Shown: positions 44,084-52,229 of the stretch, in pieces
How the letters are laid out: each line of letters begins with the position of its first letter
Position numbering within the stretch: the stretch's first letter is position 1
Assembly: GCA_900554205.1 (NCBI GenBank)
Contig: USGM01000005.1
Location: 4,736-68,735, forward strand
DNA: 64,000 nucleotides
Direction of reading: 5' to 3'
From: an uncultured Lachnospiraceae bacterium
Lineage (GTDB): Bacteria; Bacillota; Clostridia; Lachnospirales; Lachnospiraceae
Made by a program: the position numbers and the translations under genes
The notes under the pieces: model-generated
The model's database searches: none
Told to the model about the DNA's origin: nothing
Seen by the model: only the letters and a program-made list of their open reading frames with translations

Positions 44084-45013
44084 ATGAAATATTACCTTGC
44101 TCCGATGGAGGGGCTGACGACATACAATTTCCGGCGGACATGGCATAAATACTATGGTGGAATGGATCGGTATTTTACGCCGTTTTTAGCCAACCGGCAT
44201 ATGAACAGCAGGGAGCGGAATGATGTCCTGCCGGAGCATAATGTCGGGATGGAGGTCGTGCCGCAGATTCTCACGAACCGTGCGGATGAATTTCTGGAGC
44301 TGGCGGAACAGCTTGCCGGATACGGCTATAAATGTGTGAATCTGAATCTGGGATGTCCGTCCGGTACGGTGGTCGCCAGAAACCGCGGGGCAGGCTTTCT
44401 GCGGATACCGGCGGAGCTGGAAACGTTTCTGGATGAAATCTTTGAAAAGTGTCCGCTCGGAATATCCGTAAAGACCCGCATCGGTGTGGAGGATGTGGCG
44501 GAGTGGGAGACGCTTCTTGCGATTTATGAGAGATTTCCGATGGAGGAGCTGATTATCCATCCGCGCCTGCAAAGAGAAGGCTACGGCGGTACACCGCATC
44601 TCGAGACATTTGCGGAGGCACTGGACCGCCTTGCGTTCCCGCTGTGCTACAATGGGGATATTGTGTCCGATGCTGCGCTGAGAGAAATACGGACTGCGCT
44701 GCCCGGAACAGATACCGTGATGATCGGTCGTGGCATCCTGCAGAACCCGGGACTGCTGCAGGAGTTGAAAAGCGGGGAGGCACAGCCCATCAATTACGAA
44801 ACGCTGCACGCCTTCCATGACGAACTGCTGGACGGCTATATAGAAATTATGTCCGGAGATACCAACACCCTTTACAAGATGAAGGATCTCTGGACATTTC
44901 TGATCAGGAGCTTTCCGGATGGCGAGAAATCCCTGAAAAAGATCAGGAAGTCGAAGCATCTCACCGATTATCAGATTGCGGTCGGTGAGCTGTTCCGCAC
45001 AGTTACCGGATAA
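44084..45013 (+). CDS. dus: tRNA-dihydrouridine synthase family protein
   Basis: A 309-residue FMN-dependent Dus enzyme that reduces uridine in tRNA D-loops. MKYYLAPMEGLTTYNFRR at the start, LNLGCPSGTVVARNRGAGF with the catalytic Cys, GISVKTRIG, ELIIHPRLQREGYGG, LCYNGDIVS and VMIGRGILQNPGLL are family motifs. HPRLQREGY replaces the more common HGRT. The ATG at 44084 follows GGAGACGCAG; an ATG at 44072 is possible. A TATAAT at 44045-44050 may be its -10. The 3' end overlaps the convergent flavoprotein gene by 11 bp. Confidence 0.9.
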   Translation: MKYYLAPMEGLTTYNFRRTWHKYYGGMDRYFTPFLANRHMNSRERNDVLPEHNVGMEVVPQILTNRADEFLELAEQLAGYGYKCVNLNLGCPSGTVVARNRGAGFLRIPAELETFLDEIFEKCPLGISVKTRIGVEDVAEWETLLAIYERFPMEELIIHPRLQREGYGGTPHLETFAEALDRLAFPLCYNGDIVSDAALREIRTALPGTDTVMIGRGILQNPGLLQELKSGEAQPINYETLHAFHDELLDGYIEIMSGDTNTLYKMKDLWTFLIRSFPDGEKSLKKIRKSKHLTDYQIAVGELFRTVTG

Positions 45014-45623
45014 AGTTGGTCGAAAAGCGCCGCTCTGTCTCCGGCAGGGAGATTCCGTTTTCCCTGCCGAGCTGGAAGCATTTCAGCATCCATGCCATAT
45101 TTCTGGCAAGGTTGCGCATGGTCTGCATTCCCTCCTCGTCGAGCACCGCTTCGCCGGGAGTTCTTCCGTGGGCAATGTTCCAGTAGGTAGAGCCGACAAC
45201 CGGCATCTGGCAGATGCCGAAGTATTTATTCAGGACATCGAAGGACGCGGTGGTTCCGCCACGCCGTGCGATGGCAACCGACGCCCCGGGCTTAAAGGCA
45301 AAGCTCCTGCCACTGCTGTAAAAGACTCTGTCAAGAAAGGAGAGGATGCGTCCGCTGGGATGAGCATAATAGACCGGCGTGCCGAAGACGAAGCCGTCCG
45401 CTTCCTTTGCTTTTGCAACAAAGTCATTTACCGCATCATCCGTGAAGACGCAGCCATTTTCCGTACACTGACCGCAGCCGAGACAGTCGCGGATGGGATT
45501 TCCGCCGAGCTGGAAGATTTCGTACTCGATCCCCTCCTTTTCCAGCTGCTTTCCAATTTCAAGCAATGCGCAGTAGGTGTTTCCGTTTGCCTTAGCACTT
45601 CCATTCAACATTAAAACCTTCAT
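45003..45623 (-). CDS. Flavodoxin-like NAD(P)H-dependent FMN reductase
   Basis: A 206-residue flavodoxin-fold protein of the iron-sulfur flavoprotein/FMN reductase group. MKVLMLNGSAKANGNTYCAL is the FMN phosphate loop. CLGCGQCTENGCVF is a Cys-rich motif (CxxCxxCx4C) as in Isf proteins, and GTPVYYAHPSGRILSFLDR follows. The start at 45623 has AAGGAG 7 nt upstream; the frame extends further upstream without support. It may act as a redox partner or quinone/azo reductase; the partner is unknown. Confidence 0.88.
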   Translation of the reverse strand: MKVLMLNGSAKANGNTYCALLEIGKQLEKEGIEYEIFQLGGNPIRDCLGCGQCTENGCVFTDDAVNDFVAKAKEADGFVFGTPVYYAHPSGRILSFLDRVFYSSGRSFAFKPGASVAIARRGGTTASFDVLNKYFGICQMPVVGSTYWNIAHGRTPGEAVLDEEGMQTMRNLARNMAWMLKCFQLGRENGISLPETERRFSTNFIR

Positions 45624-45653
45624 CGTGATTCTCCTTCCGTAGTTATCATCAAC

Positions 45654-45862
45654 AGGCGATTGCAAAACAATAAATTGTCAGAGACAGTTGAGCAGAATGC
45701 ACATGGCTACAAGCAGCGCACTCTGGAGCCGCCGACACTTGGTCTCCGTACTGTGGAGACCTATGTGCCGCTGCGAGCGGGGGGTAGCGCGAGCGTGCCT
45801 GCGGTGGCCTGTGCATTTTGTGCAACGTCACTTGCGGAAGTATGTGTTTCGCAATCGCCTGC
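45654..45862 (+). ncRNA. Candidate structured RNA of about 210 nt
   Basis: This gap contains no credible gene but nested complementarity. CAGGCGATTGC (45654-45664) pairs perfectly with GCAATCGCCTG (45852-45862). Inside, GTTGAGCAGAATGCACATGG (from 45687) pairs over about 20 positions with the stretch ending TGCAAC at 45825, with two G-U pairs. A perfect hairpin GGTCTCC-N7-GGAGACC (45741-45761) and CCGCT-GCG-AGCGG (45768-45780) lie within. G-U pairs favour the plus strand. Length and GC content recall large clostridial RNAs such as raiA, but I cannot confirm a class. No terminator is clear. Confidence 0.5.
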
Positions 45863-45914
45863 ACCATACCTTTATTTTGCCCCGCGGGGCGTGTGATGTC
45901 AAGGAAATCTCCGA

Positions 45915-45942
45915 TTGACAGAAGCCGGGAACGTGGTAGTAT
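45915..45942 (+). promoter_or_regulatory. Promoter of the WYL regulator gene
   Basis: TTGACA (45915-45920), 16-bp spacer, TAGTAT (45937-45942). The transcript would have a leader of about 110 nt before the ATG at 46061, in which I see no defined element. Confidence 0.6.
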
Positions 45943-46060
45943 TGTGATACAACGAATGTTTAAAAGGACTGATGGCAAAGGAAAAAGAATTTTCAGCATA
46001 ATGGAAACATGTCAGATAGCTGTCGTGTTTGCTCTGCTATGGTTGATTCATGGAGTTCAT

Positions 46061-46969
46061 ATGAAGATAGACAGACTGATTGGGATTCTTGCGGTTCTCT
46101 TACAACAGGATATGGTGACTGCGCCGGAGCTGGCGGAGCGGTTTGAGGTTTCCAGACGGACGATCAACAGGGATATTGAAGATCTCTGCAAGGCGGGCAT
46201 CCCCATTGCCACCATGCAGGGAGTGGGAGGCGGTATCCGCATCATGGAGGATTATAAGATTGACAGGACGCTGCTGACCTCCCGTGATATGCAGGTGATC
46301 CTTGCAGGGCTGCGAAGCCTTGACAGTGTGAGCGGGAACAGCTATTGTGCACAGCTCATGGAAAGGCTGCAGGCGGGTTCGTCGAACTTTGTCAGCGGAA
46401 AGGATTCTATTCTGATAGACCTGTCCTCGTGGTACAAGGATTCACTGGCACCAAAGATCGAACTGCTTCAGACAGCGATCGAGGAGAGACGGCTGGTCTG
46501 CTTTCGGTACTACGCGCCGGGCGGGGAGAGCACCCGCACAGTGGAGCCGTACTATCTGGTGTTCCGCTGGTCGAGCTGGTACCTCTGGGGCTGGTGTACG
46601 GAGAGGAAGGCGTTCCGCCTTTTCAAGCTGAACAGACTGGATTGCCTGACTGCGGCAGAGGAGCATTTTCAGACAAGAGACGTTCCTTATCCCGATTTGC
46701 AGCACGAACAGATCTTTCCGGGAGGAATCGCGGTAAAAGCACTGATCGACCCTGCAATGAAGTGGAGACTGGTGGAGGAGTTCGGCCCGCACTGCTTCGA
46801 GGTGCAGCCGGACGGAAGACTGTTGTTTCAGGCCGACTATACGAATAAGGAAAACCTGATCAGCTGGATGCTGACCTTCGGCAGCGGTGCTGTGCTTCTG
46901 GAGCCGGAGGACATACGTGAGGAACTCCGAAAAATAGCGGAAGCGATGGCGGAGAGCTATCGCTCCTGA
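46061..46969 (+). CDS. WYL-domain HTH transcription regulator (YafY-like)
   Basis: A 302-residue regulator. The N-terminal winged HTH (residues 1-55) has KIDRLIGILAVLLQQDMVTA and RFEVSRRTINRDIEDLCKAG. A WYL domain follows near residues 140-215 (YYAPGGESTRTVEPYYLVF, then SSWYLWGWC), and a C-terminal WCX region lies to the end. WYL domains sense ligands such as nucleic acid or small molecules. The ATG at 46061 follows GGAG; the frame extends further upstream through the promoter, which is not coding. A GyrI-like gene follows after 24 bp, a common pairing. Confidence 0.9.
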   Translation: MKIDRLIGILAVLLQQDMVTAPELAERFEVSRRTINRDIEDLCKAGIPIATMQGVGGGIRIMEDYKIDRTLLTSRDMQVILAGLRSLDSVSGNSYCAQLMERLQAGSSNFVSGKDSILIDLSSWYKDSLAPKIELLQTAIEERRLVCFRYYAPGGESTRTVEPYYLVFRWSSWYLWGWCTERKAFRLFKLNRLDCLTAAEEHFQTRDVPYPDLQHEQIFPGGIAVKALIDPAMKWRLVEEFGPHCFEVQPDGRLLFQADYTNKENLISWMLTFGSGAVLLEPEDIREELRKIAEAMAESYRS

Positions 46970-46993
46970 GACGACAGAACAGGAGGAATCAAC

Positions 46994-47623
46994 ATGGCAT
47001 TCGACTACAAAAAGGAATATAAGGAATTTTACATGCCGAAGCAAAAGCCGGAGCTTGTGACAGTGCCGAAAATGAATTATATCGCTGTGCGCGGAAGCGG
47101 CAATCCGAACGACGAGGACGGGGAGTATAAGAAAGCGATGGAGCTTCTCTATGGGATTGCCTTTACGATCAAGATGAGTAAGATGGGCGACCACCGGATT
47201 GAGGGGTACTTTGACTATGTTGTTCCACCGCTGGAGGGCTTCTGGTGGCAGGATGGCATCGAGGGCATTGATTACGGGAAAAAGGAAGCGTTTCAATGGA
47301 TTTCCGTGATCCGGCTGCCGGACTTTGTGACAGAAGCGGATTTTCAGTGGGCAGTACAGGAGTGCTCTGCTAAAAAGAAGAAGGATTTTTCAAAGGCGGA
47401 GTTTCTGACTATTGAGGAGGGGATATGCGTACAATGCATGCATATCGGAGCGTATGATGAGGAACCGGCGACTTGCGCGAGGATGGATGCGTTCCTTCTG
47501 GAAAACGGATATGTGAACGACTTCACGGACAGCAGAAGGCATCATGAGATTTATCTATCGGATGCGAGAAGGGTTGCACCGGAACGCCTGAAAACCGTTA
47601 TCCGGCATCCGGTAAAAAGGTAA
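46994..47623 (+). CDS. GyrI-like small-molecule-binding protein
   Basis: A 209-residue stand-alone GyrI-like domain protein. Features: FDYKKEYKEFYMPKQKPELV, VPKMNYIAVRGSGNPNDEDG, GYFDYVVPPLEGFWWQDG, VQCMHIGAYDEEPATC and HHEIYLSDARRVAPERLKTV. Such proteins commonly sit beside YafY/WYL regulators and bind hydrophobic ligands; some hydrolyse cyclopropane-type compounds. GGAGG precedes the ATG. Confidence 0.9.
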   Translation: MAFDYKKEYKEFYMPKQKPELVTVPKMNYIAVRGSGNPNDEDGEYKKAMELLYGIAFTIKMSKMGDHRIEGYFDYVVPPLEGFWWQDGIEGIDYGKKEAFQWISVIRLPDFVTEADFQWAVQECSAKKKKDFSKAEFLTIEEGICVQCMHIGAYDEEPATCARMDAFLLENGYVNDFTDSRRHHEIYLSDARRVAPERLKTVIRHPVKR

Positions 47624-47673
47624 CTTAAGTGTGCTATTCTGCAACTTGCTTTACCTTGTGGCAGGTTCGCCTC

Positions 47674-47702
47674 TTGACAGGCAAAATTTTTGACACTATA
47701 AT
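47674..47702 (+). promoter_or_regulatory. Consensus sigma-A promoter of the ABC-2 exporter operon
   Basis: TTGACA (47674-47679), 17-bp spacer, TATAAT (47697-47702), both hexamers perfect. The leader of about 105 nt contains two inverted repeats (GAGGTTGTG with CACAAACTC around 47741-47774, and TGCGC pairs around 47780-47796). Confidence 0.9.
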
Positions 47703-47812
47703 AACTAATGTTACACAACAAACGATGTGAAGAAGGAGAACGAGGTTGTGCCAGCGCGCACTTGACACAAACTCGATATGCGCAAAGAGCGTGCGCAGAA
47801 ATGAGGAAAAAT

Positions 47813-48520
47813 ATGCTGAATATTCAACATTTAACGAAAAAATACGGTGATAAAAAAGCGGTGGATGATCTTAGCTTACATATTGTACCCGGTGAAATAT
47901 ATGGTTTTATCGGTCACAACGGAGCCGGTAAGACGACAACCCTGAAATCAGTGGTCGGCATCCAGCAGTTTGACGAGGGAGAGATTACGATCGGCGGCAA
48001 GTCGATCAAGGACGATTCGCTCGCCTGCAAGAAGCAGCTTGCCTATATTCCGGACAACCCGGATCTTTATGACTTTATGACCGGTATCAAATATCTGAAT
48101 TTCATTGCGGATGTATTCGGAGTGGATGCCGCACAGCGTCAGGAGCGCATCCGTAAATACGCAGATCTGTTTGAACTGACGGACGATCTGGCTCAGCCTA
48201 TCGCTGCTTATTCCCATGGTATGAAGCAGAAGCTGGCGATCATCTCCGCGTGGATTCATCAGCCGAAGCTCATCATCATGGATGAGCCGTTTGTTGGGCT
48301 TGACCCGAAGGCGGCGCACATTTTAAAGGGCATGATGCGCGAAATCTGTGACGAGGGCGGAGCGATCTTCTTCTCGACACATGTGCTTGAGGTGGCAGAG
48401 AAGCTTTGCGACAAGGTTGCAATCATCAAGGGCGGCAAGCTGATCCGCTACGGCACCATGGAGGAAGTCAAGGGTGATGATTCTCTCGAGGAAGTATTCC
48501 TCGAACTGGAGGAAAAGTAA
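47813..48520 (+). CDS. ABC transporter ATPase (ABC-2 exporter)
   Basis: A 235-residue ATPase. Walker A IGHNGAGKTTTLKS is near residue 33, signature AAYSHGMKQKLAIISAW near 126 (YSHGM in place of LSGGQ, common in this class), Walker B LIIMDEPFVGLD near 150, H-loop FFSTHVLEVAEKL near 185. The ATG at 47813 follows GAGG at 6 nt. In-frame upstream ATGs at 47708 and 47801 fall in the structured leader. It overlaps the permease gene by one base. Confidence 0.92.
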   Translation: MLNIQHLTKKYGDKKAVDDLSLHIVPGEIYGFIGHNGAGKTTTLKSVVGIQQFDEGEITIGGKSIKDDSLACKKQLAYIPDNPDLYDFMTGIKYLNFIADVFGVDAAQRQERIRKYADLFELTDDLAQPIAAYSHGMKQKLAIISAWIHQPKLIIMDEPFVGLDPKAAHILKGMMREICDEGGAIFFSTHVLEVAEKLCDKVAIIKGGKLIRYGTMEEVKGDDSLEEVFLELEEK

Positions 48521-50118
48521 TGCTGAAAACATTGGTAAAAAAGCAGATGCAGGAAATTTTCCGCAGCTATTTTTATGATGAAAAAAAGAATAAAAAAAGA
48601 TCTACTGCCTCGACCGTGATGTACATTCTACTGTATGTGCTGATCATGGTGGGTGTGCTGGGAGGCATGTTTACGTTTTTGTCAGTGGCAATCTGCGGGG
48701 CGTTTACGGCTGCCGGAATGGGGTGGCTGTATTTTGCGCTGATGGGACTGCTGGCGATCTTACTCGGAACCTTCGGCAGCGTCTTTAATACCTATGCGGG
48801 TTTATATCTGTCAAAGGATAATGATCTGCTGTTCTCCCTGCCGATCCCGGTGCGGTATATCATGATTTCGCGTCTGATAAGTGTGTATCTGATGGGCTTG
48901 ATGTATTCAGCGGTGGTGATTGTGCCGGCTGACATTGTGTACTGGGTTACAACGCCGTTTTCCGTCGGAACACTGGTGGGACCGATTCTGCTGACATTTT
49001 TGATTTCGGTATTTGTTCTTGTTCTGTCCTGCCTTCTGGGCTGGGTGATTGCAAAGATCAGCCAGAAGCTGAAGCATAAGAGCTTTATTACGGTTATTGT
49101 TTCTTTAGCTTTTCTTGGAGCTTACTATTTCTTCTATTTTAGGGCGCAGGAAATGATTCAGGATCTGGTTCAGAATGTCATGATCTACGGAGCGAAGATT
49201 AAGGGGGCGGCATATCCGCTCTATCTGTTCGGGGCTGCCGGAACGGGGGAACCGCTTGCTATGCTGTTGTTGACGGTGTTTGTTGCAGCGTGCTTCGCAC
49301 TGGTATGGTATCTGATTTCGCGTAGCTTTATTAAGCTGGCAACCGCTACGGGCAGTGCTAAGAGGGTAAAATATAAGGAGACGGCGGTGAAGGTCAAAAA
49401 TGTCCGTGCTGCCCTGTTGGAGAAGGAATTCGCGCGGTTTACCTCAAGCGCCAACTATATGCTGAACTGCGGACTGGGAACCATTCTGCTCCCGGCGCTC
49501 GGCATTTTCCTTCTGGTTAAGGGTGGAGACCTTATTGCACCGATGTATGAGATGATAGGAGAGTACTCCGGTGCAATTCCTGTGATACTTTGTATGGGAG
49601 TCTGTCTGGTGGCGGCGATGAACGATATGGCAACGCCGTCCATCTCCCTTGAGGGAAAGAACCTCTGGTTGGTGCAGTCTCTGCCCGTTACACCGTGGCA
49701 GGTGCTGAGAGCAAAGCTTTCTGTGCAGATACTTCTGACAGCGATTCCGGCGGCATTCTGTGCAGTCTGCGCCGTGGCGATTCTGCCGTGCAGTATTGGC
49801 ACAAAGCTGCTGTCTGTTCTTGTAGTTCTGCTGAATACCGTATTGTCAGCATGCTTCGGACTCAGCCTTGGCGTGAAGATGCCGAATCTGACATGGACGA
49901 ATGAGACCGCGCCGATCAAGCAGAGCGGAAATATCATGATCGCACTCTTTGGCGGCTGGGCATATGAGATGATATTGATTGGACTTTACTTTGCAGTGAG
50001 AAAGTTTATGAGCACTTCTGTTTATCTGTTGGCTTGTGCAGTGATTACAGCTGCTCTGGCAGCAGCACTTTACTCGTGGCTGAAGAGGAAGGGAACAAGG
50101 TTGTTTGCAGCGCTGTAA
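48520..50118 (+). CDS. Large ABC-2 type permease
   Basis: A 532-residue membrane protein with about 12 helices. It starts LKTLVKKQMQEIFRSYFYDE followed by helices, and contains SKDNDLLFSLPIPVRYIMIS and MATPSISLEGKNLWLVQSLP, typical of large clostridial exporter permeases paired with this ATPase type. Start and stop of the two genes overlap (TAATG), so they are coupled. The substrate is unknown. Confidence 0.9.
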   Translation: MLKTLVKKQMQEIFRSYFYDEKKNKKRSTASTVMYILLYVLIMVGVLGGMFTFLSVAICGAFTAAGMGWLYFALMGLLAILLGTFGSVFNTYAGLYLSKDNDLLFSLPIPVRYIMISRLISVYLMGLMYSAVVIVPADIVYWVTTPFSVGTLVGPILLTFLISVFVLVLSCLLGWVIAKISQKLKHKSFITVIVSLAFLGAYYFFYFRAQEMIQDLVQNVMIYGAKIKGAAYPLYLFGAAGTGEPLAMLLLTVFVAACFALVWYLISRSFIKLATATGSAKRVKYKETAVKVKNVRAALLEKEFARFTSSANYMLNCGLGTILLPALGIFLLVKGGDLIAPMYEMIGEYSGAIPVILCMGVCLVAAMNDMATPSISLEGKNLWLVQSLPVTPWQVLRAKLSVQILLTAIPAAFCAVCAVAILPCSIGTKLLSVLVVLLNTVLSACFGLSLGVKMPNLTWTNETAPIKQSGNIMIALFGGWAYEMILIGLYFAVRKFMSTSVYLLACAVITAALAAALYSWLKRKGTRLFAAL

Positions 50119-50173
50119 TACGGCGCAGGGTGTTCCGGCTCCGGAATGGCGTCTCTGAAAAGTTAGATTTTAT

Positions 50174-50205
50174 GGGGCTTGCCGAGAAATCGGGAGGCCT
50201 TTTTG
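50174..50205 (+). terminator. Terminator of the ABC-2 operon
   Basis: GGCTTGCCGA and TCGGGAGGCC pair with one mismatch around a GAAA tetraloop and are followed by TTTTT. Confidence 0.75.
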
Positions 50206-50237
50206 TACCTTGAAAAGCTGGAAAAATAGCGAGATTC

Positions 50238-50917
50238 TTATAGTAGTTTCTTTTTTATATGTTTCAAATAGTTCTTTTTGAAATCTCTGATATTATTAAA
50301 GAAATCCATTTCAGAATGGGTAAATGAATTATTATCTGCTTTTTCGGCTAAAAGTTCCATTGTACAAATAAGGTCAGCAATTTGGAATAATTTATAATCC
50401 ACAGGCTTCACTTTGCGAAATTCCATATGGGTATATAATGTACTGAATACTGATGTAAGAATTTTGGTGAGTTCAATTTGGCCGTTGTCATAGTAGACAA
50501 TAACTTTGTCAAAGCTATTCCAAAAGCCTTCATTGCTTCGGAGTATATCAGCCAGAATGTTAGATACTTTTGAAGTCATTGTTATGACATCTGGGCATTC
50601 ACTTTTCTTTATTTTGATGCAGGAATATTGAAAGTCAAGTTTACGAGCAAAGTTGAACAAGGCATTGAATAGGCGTTTTCGTTCCTCCACGAAATCGTTA
50701 GCATATACGGATTCACGTCTTATCAGTGGACCGGTATGGATAGCGTGATGCTGGTAGCCTAAGTTGGATAAATGAGCATCGAAAACTTTTATGTTTTCAG
50801 AAATATCAGTAGATTGATTGTGGAATATCATAGAAACCAAGTAGTAGGGAGCGTGGATTTCATAAGGTCCAAAGTCTCCGGATTCGTCTATGAATACGCT
50901 AAGTATTTTTCTGACAT
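50238..50917 (-). pseudogene. DUF3800 protein gene with a one-base frameshift in an A-tract
   Basis: The main frame gives 200 residues with family features (LTKILTSVFSTLYTHM, YKLFQIADLICTMELLAEKA). The missing N-terminus is just upstream in the same frame (SVFIDESGDFGPYEIHAPYY), the RNase H-like DUF3800 opening with its acidic residues, but this frame has no start codon. In the next frame, AAAGGATGATGAT leads to ATG TCA GAA AAA at 50917 and then a stop. One extra A in the A5 tract (50906-50910 on plus) would join them into a 226-residue protein. It may be a true mutation, a phase-variable tract, slippage or a read error. Confidence 0.75.
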
Positions 50918-50954
50918 ATCATCATCCTTTTGTAATAATTTAGAGTATGAAAAT

Positions 50955-51023
50955 GGCGGGGAAATTCCCCGCCGCTCGGTGGACCAGGGTCTTTCGACCA
51001 GCCCTAAATCAACCATTGTTGAT
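50955..51023 (-). ncRNA. Hairpin array upstream of DUF3800 (DUF3800-type RNA motif candidate)
   Basis: Reading the minus strand: ATCAAC-AATG-GTTGAT (51023-51008), GGTC-GAAA-GACC (50999-50988), then GGCGGGG-AATTT-CCCCGCC (50973-50955), three perfect hairpins in 70 nt just ahead of a DUF3800 gene. Several conserved RNA motifs named after DUF3800 are known in this position. CTGGTCC near the second hairpin can compete with it. Which motif, if any, this is cannot be told by eye. Confidence 0.6.
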
Positions 51024-51128
51024 TTTTATCTTATGTTAATTATAAGGGAAATATGCAGAGATGTCAATTACCATCCTTTCATTGTTTCTTTTAAACAGAT
51101 GCATGGGTGGATGGAGATTTTTTATAGA

Positions 51129-52115
51129 TTAGTTCTGCTCAAATATTTCCCGCATTTCAGCTCTTGGTTTCATCGTGTCCAGATCGGTATACAGGCAGAC
51201 ATACTCTACGGTAGTGTATGTGTCCATGGATACCAGGCCGACCTGCTCACCGTATCTGATGGGGTAGGATGGAAACGAATCCACCGGGTCTTCCTTGTTG
51301 ACAACAAGTGCGTTACCGAAGAAATCGGCGACTGCTGTCATGGGAGTTGCGCTCGAATTAACTTGTTCGGGAAGATATACCCGATCGGTGATTCCGCTAA
51401 GCTTTATGTCCCGAAGCGGTGTTCCTGTGTCCTCGGAGGTAACATTAAAGAAAAAGCTAAGGGGACACTGCAAGGACATACCGCCGAGTATTTCCCTCTC
51501 ATCATTTGCAACGATGGAAAAATAGCCTTCCAGATCTGCTTTTGTATCATCTAAGGCATTTGCATGAAGGGCGATAGTGTCACCCAATACAATATCCTCT
51601 GACGACGCATCCTCGACAGCAAAGTTTCCCAAACCGTACAAAACATCGTCATCGGTCAGCTGGAAACCGGTTGTATTGTCCACGACTAAATAGGCGTCCG
51701 AATAAGGTGTGCCGTCCGCATGATACCACGCGCTGCCCTTGTTGTTGCTGGTACATTTCAGAACGATTGTACATCCCTGATCCATAATATCGCCCATTGT
51801 CATACCGGGGTAAAAAACGAGATCCCGGACATGGAATCTGCCGTCCCACTGGGACTCTGATTCGCTGTATATCGCCTGGTCTCTGGAATCGGATGTTATG
51901 TAACCATTCTCCCAATAATATATTTCGTTGATCCAATCCTTCTCGGCAGCAGCCGTTGTTTCCTCGCTGGAATTTGTAGCCTCAGAGGCGGATTCGGACA
52001 CCGGTTCAGATACCGGTTCAGACACGTTCGTGCCATCATTACTCGCCTTACCGCATCCTGCAAGGGATATAGCGGCAACTAACAGCGCTGCACAGCGTAA
52101 TGATTTATTCTTCAT
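51129..52115 (-). CDS. Uncharacterised lipoprotein
   Basis: A 328-residue lipoprotein. The signal peptide ends in lipobox LAGCG (Cys near 21), then a Ser/Glu/Pro linker with SEPVSEPVSES repeats to about residue 60. The exported domain is acidic, with no recognised family; segments include GMTMGDIMDQGCTIVLKCTS and YLVVDNTTGFQLTDDD. AAGGAACTGAAATC precedes the ATG. It may be co-transcribed with the next lipoprotein gene upstream despite a terminator hairpin between them. Function unknown. Confidence 0.8.
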   Translation of the reverse strand: MKNKSLRCAALLVAAISLAGCGKASNDGTNVSEPVSEPVSESASEATNSSEETTAAAEKDWINEIYYWENGYITSDSRDQAIYSESESQWDGRFHVRDLVFYPGMTMGDIMDQGCTIVLKCTSNNKGSAWYHADGTPYSDAYLVVDNTTGFQLTDDDVLYGLGNFAVEDASSEDIVLGDTIALHANALDDTKADLEGYFSIVANDEREILGGMSLQCPLSFFFNVTSEDTGTPLRDIKLSGITDRVYLPEQVNSSATPMTAVADFFGNALVVNKEDPVDSFPSYPIRYGEQVGLVSMDTYTTVEYVCLYTDLDTMKPRAEMREIFEQN

Positions 52116-52143
52116 GATTTCAGTTCCTTTCAGTTTTAAATAG

Positions 52144-52192
52144 TGTCAAAAAAATGGGTGTCTCCCCAAAAGTCAGACTTTCGGGGAACACC
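52144..52192 (-). terminator. Terminator between the two lipoprotein genes (minus strand)
   Basis: On the minus strand GGTGT/ACACC and CCCCGAAAGTC/GACTTTTGGGG form a stem of about 16 bp, followed by CATTTTTTT. It terminates the gene at 52230-53063. Confidence 0.85.
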
Positions 52193-52229
52193 TTAATGTG
52201 CGCATAGCACACTCTTTTGTCAATAAAAC

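Noticed and set aside
45881..45894. Palindrome GCCCCGCGGGGC as a terminator
   Set aside because: The loop is only two bases and neither strand has a T-run after the stem.
45818..46060. Upstream extension of the WYL regulator (81 residues)
   Set aside because: It covers a TTGACA/TAGTAT promoter and the edge of the RNA candidate; the HTH begins properly at 46061 with GGAG upstream.
50772..51554. Plus-strand open frame (260 aa) across the DUF3800 leader and lipoprotein end
   Set aside because: It lies antisense to the DUF3800 start, its RNA-like hairpins and the lipoprotein gene; no family features.
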